Under the pieces are notes generated by a model. That model was not told the origin of the DNA, made no database searches, and was given only the letters and a program-made list of their open reading frames with translations. Below, in pieces: positions 1-5,262 of a stretch of 5,262 nt of DNA. The translations under genes and the position numbers were made by a program. The DNA is from Anaerolineae bacterium (GTDB lineage Bacteria; Chloroflexota; Anaerolineae; Anaerolineales; Villigracilaceae): contig JAFLCF010000268.1 of NCBI GenBank assembly GCA_017303735.1, forward strand, positions 1 to 5,262, written 5' to 3'. The first letter of the stretch is position 1, and the number at the start of each line of letters is the position of its first letter.

Positions 1-1270
1 TATGATCGAAGCCGGTGATCCATCCGTTTCGCCGAACGTAGCCAAAGCGATAGAACGCATCGCCTCTCTCCGACTTCGAGCGGAAGTGGTCGCCCATAGC
101 ACTGCCACACGCTCAGGCATTGACCGCGCCAAAGCCTGCGGCGCGAATCGTGTGGCGATCTTTTATGCCACTTCCAAGATCCACCTCGACTCAAAACTAC
201 ACAAGACCGAAAAAGAAGCGCTTGAGATCATTCGTGAGCATGTGAGCTACGCCAAGAGTTTGGGGCTCAAAGTCCGCTATACACCGGAAGATGCCACTCG
301 CACTGACTTTGAATTTCTTGTGCAAGTTTGCAATACTGCCATCCAAGCCGGTGCGGACCGCATCAGCTTTGCCGATACGTTGGGCATTATGCAGCCTCAC
401 ATCCTTTTCGAGCGGATCCAAACGTTACGCACTCGTTTGTTACCCTGCAAAATTGACCTGCACTGTCATAACGACTACGGTCTGGCATTAGCCAATGCCA
501 TGGCGGGCATTCGGGCTGGCGCAAATTGCGTTCATACCACAGTCAATGGCTTGGGGGAGCGGGTGGGCATTCCCGATCTGGCAGAAACCATCGTTGCTTT
601 TCACAACCTTGAAGGCACGCAGAAATATGACCTGCGCCCTTTGGTGGAATTATCAAGCTATTTGGAAAAGGTCTCTGGCTTTTTGCTTGCGCCGAACAAA
701 CCGATCACTGGGCAGAATGCCTTCAGCCATAAAAGCGGAGTCCACACCAACGGCATTCTCAAAAACCCCAAAACCTATGAGCCATTCGACCCATCCATGC
801 TGGGACGGGAACGCAAGATCGTCATCGACAAGTACACGGGCAAATCTGCCGTCGCTGCACGTTTGGATGAATACGGGATTGAGATCAGCGCCGCAGAATT
901 GGAGGTCATCGTCACGCGCATCAAGAATATGGGTGACCAACGCAAACAGCTTTTCGATGCCGATATTTTGGAGATTGCCGAGCAGGTGACAGGTCGCGAA
1001 ATGGACGTTATTCCACACGATATCAATGCCATGCTGATGCTTGAAGTCGAGTCGCATGTGTACACCTCTTCGGTGGTGAGACGTTTGCGCGGTTTTTCGA
1101 ATGTCTCGAACATCTACGAGGTGACAGGCGATTACGACATCAGCGCCTTTGCCAATGCCGAGAACATGATGGCGTTGAATAACCTGATCGAAGAGATTCG
1201 CACCGTCCCTGGCGTAAAACGAACAGAGACGCGCATGGTGTTGAAAAAATATAACGGACAGAGCAAATAG
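1..1270 (+). CDS. hcs: Homocitrate synthase with C-terminal RAM (Lrp/AsnC effector) domain, 5' partial
   Basis: It likely condenses 2-oxoglutarate with acetyl-CoA to homocitrate, the first committed step of AAA-type lysine synthesis in the cytoplasm. The first complete codon is at base 2 and 422 residues are visible. The ATG there is internal: the read begins at IEAGDPSVSP, which in this DRE-TIM metallolyase family sits about 40-45 residues after the start, so the catalytic Arg and metal-binding Asp of the DSTLREGEQ motif lie before the window. Visible parts are the rest of the TIM barrel, the metal-binding pair in DLHCHND (H154, H156 of the visible chain), VNGLGER (182-187), and FSHKSGVH (241-248) with the following linker subdomains. 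In place of the LeuA allosteric domain, residues about 343-416 read as an Lrp/AsnC ligand-binding (RAM) domain, with VSNIYEVTGDYDI and a V-P-G-V-K-R-T-E-T ending. I infer lysine feedback control through this domain. The same barrel could be 2-isopropylmalate or citramalate synthase, but the RAM tail and neighbours favour homocitrate. Confidence 0.87.
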   Translation, partial: MIEAGDPSVSPNVAKAIERIASLRLRAEVVAHSTATRSGIDRAKACGANRVAIFYATSKIHLDSKLHKTEKEALEIIREHVSYAKSLGLKVRYTPEDATRTDFEFLVQVCNTAIQAGADRISFADTLGIMQPHILFERIQTLRTRLLPCKIDLHCHNDYGLALANAMAGIRAGANCVHTTVNGLGERVGIPDLAETIVAFHNLEGTQKYDLRPLVELSSYLEKVSGFLLAPNKPITGQNAFSHKSGVHTNGILKNPKTYEPFDPSMLGRERKIVIDKYTGKSAVAARLDEYGIEISAAELEVIVTRIKNMGDQRKQLFDADILEIAEQVTGREMDVIPHDINAMLMLEVESHVYTSSVVRRLRGFSNVSNIYEVTGDYDISAFANAENMMALNNLIEEIRTVPGVKRTETRMVLKKYNGQSK

Positions 1271-1300
1271 GTGACAGTCACTTTCAAAGTGACTGTCACC
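1270..1300. repeat. Perfect 31-bp inverted repeat with nested palindromes in the hcs-lysT gap
   Basis: The left arm (1270-1284) and right arm (1286-1300) are perfect 15-nt reverse complements around the single C at 1285. Each arm contains a smaller palindrome: GTGACAGTCAC at 1271-1281 and GTGACTGTCAC at 1289-1299, with centres 18 bp apart. The left arm starts on the last base of the hcs TAG stop. The following bases are TCAGAATCAAAAGG, so there is no T-tract and an intrinsic terminator is unlikely. It could be a double operator for a dimeric regulator, an mRNA-stabilising or attenuating hairpin between cistrons, or a copy of a dispersed REP-like element. The sequence alone does not decide between these. 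Confidence 0.9.
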
Positions 1301-1310
1301 TCAGAATCAA

Positions 1311-1316
1311 AAGGAG
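1311..1316 (+). promoter_or_regulatory. Ribosome binding site of lysT
   Basis: AAGGAG ends 6 nt before the ATG at 1323, a strong Shine-Dalgarno match at normal spacing. It fixes the lysT start and gives this gene its own initiation site after the palindromic gap. Confidence 0.85.
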
Positions 1317-1322
1317 AATTTT

Positions 1323-2600
1323 ATGGGCACATTGATCGAAGAAATATTTTCCCGCAAAGCAGGCAGACAAGTCCACGCAGGAGAGATTTTGCTTTTGGAT
1401 GTGGACTACATCATGAGTCACGACAATACCACGCCATTAGCCATCAAAGCATTTCGTGATATTGGCAAACCGATCTTTGATAAGAACAAGATCGTCCTCC
1501 ATCTTGACCATGCCTACCCAGCACCAAATATATTAGCCGCTGAAAATCATCGCAAGATCATCGAGTTTGTAAAAGAACAAGAGTTGCCATATCTTTTTCA
1601 ACAGGGCGTTTGTCATCAAGTGATGATCGAAGAGGGCTTTGTTACCCCGGGTTCCATCATCATCGGCGCGGACTCGCACTCGAACACGTATGGCGCTTTA
1701 GGCGCATTTGGCACTGGGCTAGGCTCCACCGAGATCGGCGTGGCATGGGTCACTGGCAAATGCTGGTTCAAAGTTCCCGAGACCATTCGCGTGGAATTGC
1801 GTGGGCAAACCCAACCCGGTGTCTACGCCAAAGATGTGATGATCTATATTGCGGGTCTGCTAGGTATGGATGGTGGCACCTACCGTTCAGTGGAGTTTGG
1901 CGGCGAGTACATCGACAACCTGCCCATGCATGAACGCATCATTCTTCCAAATATGTCCACGGAGATTGGCGCGAAGTGCGGACTGATCGCCGCAGACGAT
2001 GAGACGATCCGTTATTTGCAGGAAGAGACCCCAGCGAAGGGAAACTTTGAGCGCATTGTCCCGGTCAACCCGCGGTATGAGCGTGTTCTTGAAATTGACG
2101 TATCCACTCTGGTGCCGCAAGTGGCTTGTCATCCCGATGTGGATAACGTCAAAGCCTTGCCCGATGTGGAAGGTCTGGAAATTCATCAGGTATATATCGG
2201 CACCTGCACCAATGCGCGCTACGAAGACCTTGAGATCGTCGCCGAAATTCTCAAAGGCAAAAAAGTTCATCCACAAACCCGGGTGGTGGTCACGCCTGCC
2301 AGCTCGCGCATTTATAAAAAAGCATTGCATAACGGCTTGATCGAAATCCTTATCGATGCGGGTTGTTCTGTTACCGGCACCGGCTGTGGCGCATGTATTG
2401 GTCGGCATGGAGGTGTGCTCGGCGCTGGTGACCGCGCTCTCACCACCATGAACCGCAATTTTGTCGGGCGCATGGGCAGCCCGCTTTCAGAGATCTATCT
2501 GGCAAGCCCAGCCACGGCGGCTGTATCTGCGCTTACAGGTCGCATTACCGACCCGCGCAATATTTTGGAAACCATTTCACAAGGAGCTACCCATGTCTAA
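1323..2600 (+). CDS. lysT: Homoaconitase large subunit (LeuC/LysT family, 3-isopropylmalate dehydratase-like)
   Basis: This is the large, iron-sulfur-bearing subunit of a two-subunit dehydratase that isomerises homocitrate to homoisocitrate through homoaconitate. It has 425 residues, a typical length for the short LeuC/HacA branch. The three 4Fe-4S ligands are present: C295 in GTCTN, and C355 and C358 in GCGACIG, with the usual 60-residue gap between the first and second. Other family landmarks are GVCHQVMIEEG, GADSHSNTYGALGAFGTGLG, the NRNF-GRMG segment and EIYLASPATAA near the end. The C-terminal mobile domain is absent and is supplied by the next gene. The stop overlaps the lysU start by 8 nt, which fits co-translation of a 1:1 complex. 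Sequence alone does not separate homoaconitase from isopropylmalate isomerase; I choose lysine because of hcs, hicd and lysX alongside. Confidence 0.9.
   Translation: MGTLIEEIFSRKAGRQVHAGEILLLDVDYIMSHDNTTPLAIKAFRDIGKPIFDKNKIVLHLDHAYPAPNILAAENHRKIIEFVKEQELPYLFQQGVCHQVMIEEGFVTPGSIIIGADSHSNTYGALGAFGTGLGSTEIGVAWVTGKCWFKVPETIRVELRGQTQPGVYAKDVMIYIAGLLGMDGGTYRSVEFGGEYIDNLPMHERIILPNMSTEIGAKCGLIAADDETIRYLQEETPAKGNFERIVPVNPRYERVLEIDVSTLVPQVACHPDVDNVKALPDVEGLEIHQVYIGTCTNARYEDLEIVAEILKGKKVHPQTRVVVTPASSRIYKKALHNGLIEILIDAGCSVTGTGCGACIGRHGGVLGAGDRALTTMNRNFVGRMGSPLSEIYLASPATAAVSALTGRITDPRNILETISQGATHV
2581..2586 (+). promoter_or_regulatory. Ribosome binding site of lysU
   Basis: AAGGAG lies within the last codons of lysT and ends 6 nt before the ATG at 2593. 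It decides the lysU start: the reading frame is open further upstream to an ATG at 2461, but that extension would overlap 140 nt of lysT and would not match the family N-terminus. Confidence 0.85.
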
Positions 2601-3090
2601 AGCCTGGACGTTCGGAGAGAACATGAACACCGACGAGATCATTCCTGGTCGGTATAACATCACCATTGATCCTGTGGAACTTGCAAAGAATGTCTTTTGC
2701 GAAGTAAAGCCTGAATATTCAAAGTCTGCTCAGCCGGGCGATATCATCGTTGGAGGGCAAAATTTTGGCTGCGGTTCTTCGCGTGAGCATGCCCCAATTG
2801 CCATCAAAGGCTCGCAAGCCAAATGCATCATCGCGCCCTCCTTCGCGCGAATCTTCTTCCGCAACGCCATCAATATCGGTCTGCCGATCTTGGAATGTCC
2901 CGAAGCGGTGGCGGATATCACCGAAGGCGATGATGTGGAAGTAGACCTTTCTACCGGCGAGATCTTCAATCGCATGACGGGCAATCATTTTCAAGCGCAA
3001 GCCTTGCCCGATTTCGTTTTGAAGATCGCAGACGCAGGCGGTATCGTCAACTTTTTGAAACAACATGATATTCAGGAATTGATGGCATGA
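2593..3090 (+). CDS. lysU: Homoaconitase small subunit (LeuD/LysU family, swivel domain)
   Basis: This is the small subunit of the dehydratase, forming the swivelling beta/alpha domain that closes over the cluster and binds the substrate's variable side chain. It has 165 residues, the length of the archaeal/Thermus-type LeuD/HacB proteins and shorter than the roughly 200-residue proteobacterial LeuD. The start MSKAWTFGENMNTDEIIPGRY matches the family, with the NTDEIIPGR loop at 12-20. The signature GCGSSREHAPIAIKG lies at 59-73, and APSFARIFFRNAINIGLP at 81-98. The specificity loop reads Y21-N-I-T24 rather than the Y-L-V-Y-T I associate with isopropylmalate-specific forms. It overlaps lysT by 8 nt and the next gene by 4 nt (ATGA), which indicates translational coupling through the dehydratase and dehydrogenase steps. 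A role in leucine synthesis is the alternative. Confidence 0.9.
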   Translation: MSKAWTFGENMNTDEIIPGRYNITIDPVELAKNVFCEVKPEYSKSAQPGDIIVGGQNFGCGSSREHAPIAIKGSQAKCIIAPSFARIFFRNAINIGLPILECPEAVADITEGDDVEVDLSTGEIFNRMTGNHFQAQALPDFVLKIADAGGIVNFLKQHDIQELMA

Positions 3091-4091
3091 CGCATCGTAT
3101 CTGCCTTCTCCCCGGAGATGGAATTGGACCTGAAGTGCTTTCGTGCGCTAGAGATGTGTTGACCGCCTTGCCATTGAAATTTGAATTTACCGAATGCGGC
3201 ATTGGCTTTGAGGAGTATCAATGCTCAGGCTCACCTTTGCCTGATTCAACACTTCAAGCCATTCGCCACGCCGATGCCGCTCTCTTCGGCGCTGTGACCA
3301 CACCGCCAGCCATCCCCAATTATTTTTCGCCTGTCGTGCGCATGCGTCAGTCGTTGGATCTGTATGCAAACCTGCGCCCAACACGATCCATTCCACATGA
3401 GTCATCACGCCCGAATATAGACATTCTCATCGTCCGCGAAAACACGGAGGGATTGTATTCGGGCATTGAACGCCTTGAAGACGACGGTGCTCGCGCCGTG
3501 ACCGAACGCATTATCACGCGCAAAGGCTCCGAGCGGATCATCCGCAAAGCCTTCGACCTCGCCCGCCAGAGCGGACGTACGTCTTTGCATGTGGTTCACA
3601 AAGCCAATGTCTTGCGCCAAACCTGCGGACTCTTTCGTGCCGTCGCATTTGAAGTGGCAACAGAATATCCAGATATTAATTTGAAAGAAATGCTGGTGGA
3701 TACCTGCGCCATGGAGCTCGTCCGCGCGCCGGAGCAATTTGAGGTGATCGTCACCACGAATTTATTTGGCGATATTCTCAGTGACGAAGCCTGCATGTTC
3801 GTCGGCGGGCTTGGTGTTGCGGCATCTGGCAATATTGGCGCGGAGGCGGCAGTTTTTGAACCGGTTCATGGCAGTGCTCCGCCCTTGGTAGGGACGGGCA
3901 AAGCCAACCCGGTTGCCATGTTCCTTGCCACGGCAATGATGCTGGATTATTTGAAAGAAACTGAATCAGCAGAACGGTTGCATCAAGCCGTGAATGAATG
4001 TATTGCTAATCTTGAAACCACGCCAGACCTCGGTGGCAGTTTGGCGACCAAAGAAGTGACAGAAGCGATGATTGGTAGGTTAGTAAGTTAG
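3087..4091 (+). CDS. hicd: Homoisocitrate dehydrogenase (isocitrate/isopropylmalate dehydrogenase family)
   Basis: It likely oxidises and decarboxylates homoisocitrate to 2-oxoadipate using NAD+ and a divalent metal. Its 334 residues equal the length I recall for the Thermus enzyme. Landmarks are LPGDGIGPEV (8-17), the substrate loop and arginines in MRQSLDLYANLRP (86-98), VRENTEGLY with the catalytic-type Y124, HKANVL with K172 and N174, metal-binding acids D205, D229 and D233 (DTCAMEL, GDILSDEA), and the NAD-binding HGSAP at 261-265 with GKANP following. The stretch before the arginines, SPVVRMR, resembles the SPIVALR of fungal Lys12 and differs from isopropylmalate dehydrogenases, which supports homoisocitrate. 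The start ATG shares ATGA with the lysU stop, and a weak AGGA site (3074-3077) lies 9 nt upstream. The last codons and the TAG stop fall inside a repeated hairpin element. Specificity remains an inference. Confidence 0.87.
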   Translation: MTHRICLLPGDGIGPEVLSCARDVLTALPLKFEFTECGIGFEEYQCSGSPLPDSTLQAIRHADAALFGAVTTPPAIPNYFSPVVRMRQSLDLYANLRPTRSIPHESSRPNIDILIVRENTEGLYSGIERLEDDGARAVTERIITRKGSERIIRKAFDLARQSGRTSLHVVHKANVLRQTCGLFRAVAFEVATEYPDINLKEMLVDTCAMELVRAPEQFEVIVTTNLFGDILSDEACMFVGGLGVAASGNIGAEAAVFEPVHGSAPPLVGTGKANPVAMFLATAMMLDYLKETESAERLHQAVNECIANLETTPDLGGSLATKEVTEAMIGRLVS

Positions 4092-4134
4092 TAAATTGCT
4101 GAGCAACCCCAATATACAAATTTACCAATCTACC
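4071..4134. repeat. Imperfect long inverted repeat with 8-bp periodicity across the hicd stop and hicd-lysX gap
   Basis: Bases 4074-4098 and 4110-4134 pair at 20 of 25 positions by Watson-Crick matching, plus two G-U pairs as RNA, around an 11-nt loop (4099-4109). Both arms are built from 8-bp units: ATTGGTAG, GTTAGTAA and GTTAGTAA on the left (GTTAGTAA is an exact tandem at 4079-4094), and CAATATAC, AAATTTAC and CAATCTAC on the right. The left arm encodes the last residues of hicd and its TAG stop. The sequence after the right arm is GACCTTGATACGG, with no T-tract, so ordinary termination is unlikely. It may be a dispersed intergenic repeat or an mRNA-processing or stabilising hairpin. Confidence 0.75.
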
Positions 4135-4147
4135 GACCTTGATACGG

Positions 4148-4152
4148 AAGGA
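4148..4152 (+). promoter_or_regulatory. Ribosome binding site of lysX
   Basis: AAGGA (within GGAAGGAT) ends 6 nt before the ATG at 4159. Together with the conserved N-terminus it fixes the lysX start. I see no convincing -35/-10 promoter in the 67-nt gap, which is mostly taken up by the inverted repeat, so lysX is probably read from the upstream promoter. Confidence 0.8.
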
Positions 4153-4158
4153 TAAATT

Positions 4159-5013
4159 ATGTTGAAAATTGGATTTCTTTACACCCGCTTGCGAGCAGAA
4201 GAAAAATATCTTCTGGATGAATTTGAAAAACAGCCAGATGTAGAAGTGGTACGCATTAATGATGGTGACCACTACTTCGATATTCACCAACTCCCTGAGC
4301 AAGTAGATGTGCTCTTTGAGCGCTCCATTTCCTATTCGCGCGGATTGTACATTTCACGCATCTTCGAGGCGCATGGCATCCCTGTCGTGAATTCATCTCT
4401 TGTGGCGGAACGCTGCGGCGACAAATATGTGACCAGTCAACTGCTTGCGAAGAACGGCATCCCAACTCCCAGAGTGTATATGGCTTTTGATGAAGAATCA
4501 GCTCTACAGGCGGTCGAGGCAATGGGTTATCCTTGTGTACTAAAGCCAGTGGTTGGGTCATGGGGGCGGCTACTGGCGAAAGTTGATAACCGTCAAATGG
4601 CAGAGTCATTGATCGAACACAAAGCCACGCTGGGTGTTAATCATCAGGTCTTTTATATTCAGGAATACATCCACAAACCCGGGCGGGATATTCGCGCCTT
4701 TGTGGTGGGGGAGGAATGTATTGCCGCGATCTATCGTTCCTCAGAAAACTGGATCACGAACACGGCTCGTGGCGGAGTGGCGACCAATTGCCCTGTCACG
4801 CCCGAGATCGCGGACTTGTGTCAGCGGGCGGCGCATGCGGTTGGCGGCGGTTTGCTGGCGCTCGATCTCTTTGAAGATGAAGACGGTTTTACGATCAACG
4901 AGATCAATCACACCATGGAGTTTCGTAACAGCATCACGACCACCGGTGTGAATATTCCGCAGAAGATGATCGAGTATGTGTTGGCTGTGGCGCGCGAAAG
5001 AGTTGTGGCTTAA
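4159..5013 (+). CDS. lysX: Alpha-aminoadipate--LysW ligase LysX (ATP-grasp, RimK-like)
   Basis: It uses ATP to link the amino group of alpha-aminoadipate to the C-terminal glutamate of the carrier LysW, protecting it during later lysine steps in the cytoplasm. It has 284 residues, the usual length. The order is an N-terminal pre-ATP-grasp domain starting [16 protein letters not shown], then [19 protein letters not shown] (60-78), [19 protein letters not shown] (86-104), the ATP-binding [13 protein letters not shown] (130-142), [13 protein letters not shown] (167-179), WITNTARGG (198-206), and the metal- and substrate-binding [12 protein letters not shown] (247-258). These match the Thermus LysX pattern closely as I recall it. 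LysW, a protein of about 55 residues ending in EDWGE, is not encoded beside it. Relatives (ArgX, or bifunctional LysX of some archaea) act on glutamate for arginine; the neighbours here favour aminoadipate, though dual use cannot be excluded. It is the last gene of the run and is closed by a terminator. Confidence 0.93.
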   Translation: MLKIGFLYTRLRAEEKYLLDEFEKQPDVEVVRINDGDHYFDIHQLPEQVDVLFERSISYSRGLYISRIFEAHGIPVVNSSLVAERCGDKYVTSQLLAKNGIPTPRVYMAFDEESALQAVEAMGYPCVLKPVVGSWGRLLAKVDNRQMAESLIEHKATLGVNHQVFYIQEYIHKPGRDIRAFVVGEECIAAIYRSSENWITNTARGGVATNCPVTPEIADLCQRAAHAVGGGLLALDLFEDEDGFTINEINHTMEFRNSITTTGVNIPQKMIEYVLAVARERVVA

Positions 5014-5014
5014 T

Positions 5015-5048
5015 AAAAAAATCCCCGTCGCATGACGGGGATTTTTTT
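5015..5048. terminator. Bidirectional intrinsic terminator between lysX and the minus-strand membrane-protein gene
   Basis: A perfect 15-nt inverted repeat: 5015-5029 (seven A, then TCCCCGTC) pairs with 5034-5048 (GACGGGGA, then seven T) around the loop GCAT (5030-5033). The GC-rich core followed by a T-run reads as a rho-independent terminator on either strand. It starts one base after the lysX stop and ends 8 nt before the stop of the convergent gene, so it can serve both. Confidence 0.95.
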
Positions 5049-5056
5049 CAAGCATA

Positions 5057-5262
5057 CTATCGGCGTCTGCGACCACCGCGGAAGAAACCAACGACCCAGA
5101 TCAAAATGACCGCGCCGAGGATTGCCACAATGAAGCTGTAAACATTGAAGCCGGTTACGCCCGCGGTGCCGAAGAAGTTTTCCATAATGAAGCCGCCGAT
5201 GAACGCGCCTGCAATACCGCTGACCACGTTCTCAACGCCGCCCATCTGCTTGTTCTTGCCGG
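5057..5262 (-). CDS. GlsB/YeaQ/YmgE-family small membrane protein, 5' partial
   Basis: This is the C-terminal part of a small, glycine-rich integral membrane protein of the family often labelled GlsB/YeaQ/YmgE or transglycosylase-associated; its biochemical role is not established and it is often linked to stress responses. The stop is TAG at 5059-5057 on the minus strand. An ATG at 5245-5243 exists, but the frame stays open to the window edge (reading GKNKQ just before it). Family members usually begin with another helix ending in an AG-K-type motif, so the true start is probably beyond the window. Counting from that Met, two hydrophobic helices are visible at about 7-25 (with GIAGAFIGGFI) and 35-55 (with FIVAILGAVILIWVVGFF). 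The chain ends in a very basic GGRRRR tail, likely cytoplasmic by the positive-inside rule. It converges on lysX and has no evident link to lysine synthesis. Confidence 0.75.
   Translation of the reverse strand, partial: GKNKQMGGVENVVSGIAGAFIGGFIMENFFGTAGVTGFNVYSFIVAILGAVILIWVVGFFRGGRRRR

Noticed and set aside
2..4. ATG at base 2 as the true start of homocitrate synthase
   Set aside because: The catalytic N-terminal strand with the LREGEQ-type motif would be missing, and the protein begins in the middle of a conserved segment, so the gene starts before the window.
1270..1300. The palindrome as a rho-independent terminator
   Set aside because: No T-run follows either arm: the downstream bases are TCAGAATCAAAAGG and the other side is coding sequence. 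The genes beyond belong to the same pathway.
1271..1459. Small + strand reading frame beginning in the palindrome
   Set aside because: It starts inside the repeat without its own ribosome site and overlaps the well-supported lysT in another frame; its residues match no pattern I recognise.
1887..2408. Long minus-strand open frame inside lysT, and similar antisense frames elsewhere (for example 653-1057)
   Set aside because: They lie wholly opposite conserved coding genes and contain no recognisable domain; they are the mirror of codon bias.
2461..2592. Extended N-terminus for the dehydratase small subunit
   Set aside because: The extension is an out-of-frame reading of lysT. The AAGGAG site and the family N-terminus both place the start at 2593.
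1..4091. Reading the first four genes as a leucine operon (leuA-leuC-leuD-leuB)
   Set aside because: The families overlap, but the first enzyme has a RAM tail instead of the LeuA regulatory domain, the dehydrogenase substrate loop looks like homoisocitrate dehydrogenase, and lysX follows. Leucine use as a side role is not excluded.
4079..4134. The 8-bp units as a CRISPR-like array
   Set aside because: The units are contiguous, short and degenerate, with no spacers; they form a hairpin rather than a repeat-spacer pattern.
5243..5245. ATG as the start of the minus-strand membrane protein
   Set aside because: The frame continues open to the window edge and the family normally has another N-terminal helix, so the gene is most likely cut by the window.

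Overview
The window reads as one continuous piece of bacterial chromosome carrying most of a lysine biosynthesis operon of the alpha-aminoadipate (AAA)/LysW type. This is the route known from Thermus, Deinococcus and several archaea. Five genes run left to right on the + strand: homocitrate synthase (its first 40-odd residues lie before the window), large and small subunits of a homoaconitase/isopropylmalate isomerase-type dehydratase, an NAD-dependent homoisocitrate dehydrogenase, and LysX, the ATP-grasp ligase that joins alpha-aminoadipate to the carrier protein LysW. A perfect hairpin terminator follows lysX. The end of a convergent minus-strand gene for a small GlsB/YeaQ-type membrane protein then runs off the right edge.

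Together the genes take 2-oxoglutarate plus acetyl-CoA to homocitrate, then to homoisocitrate, then to 2-oxoadipate. After transamination by an aminotransferase not in this window, LysX caps the amino group of AAA with LysW. LysW itself and the later genes (LysZ, LysY, LysJ, LysK) are not here, so they must lie upstream or elsewhere. The first four genes could on their own be mistaken for leuABCD. The C-terminal domain of the first gene, the homoisocitrate dehydrogenase-like substrate loop and the downstream lysX argue for lysine.

The junctions are of two kinds. lysT/lysU (8-nt overlap) and lysU/hicd (4-nt ATGA overlap) are tightly coupled. hcs/lysT and hicd/lysX are separated by 52 and 67 nt, and each of these two gaps carries a striking inverted repeat starting at or inside the preceding stop codon. 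The first is a perfect 31-bp palindrome built from two smaller palindromes. The second is a long imperfect hairpin made of 8-bp-periodic units. Neither is followed by a T-tract, so they do not look like ordinary terminators.

The organism is a bacterium of intermediate GC content with standard Shine-Dalgarno sites. The gene set and the intercistronic repeat style would fit Chloroflexota (Anaerolineae-like), but this is an impression from recall, not a demonstrated assignment. Coding density is very high and no stretch above 300 bases lacks a gene. I see no mobile element, RNA gene or CRISPR array. The most notable points are the homocitrate synthase with a fused Lrp/AsnC-type (RAM) effector domain and the two intercistronic inverted repeats.
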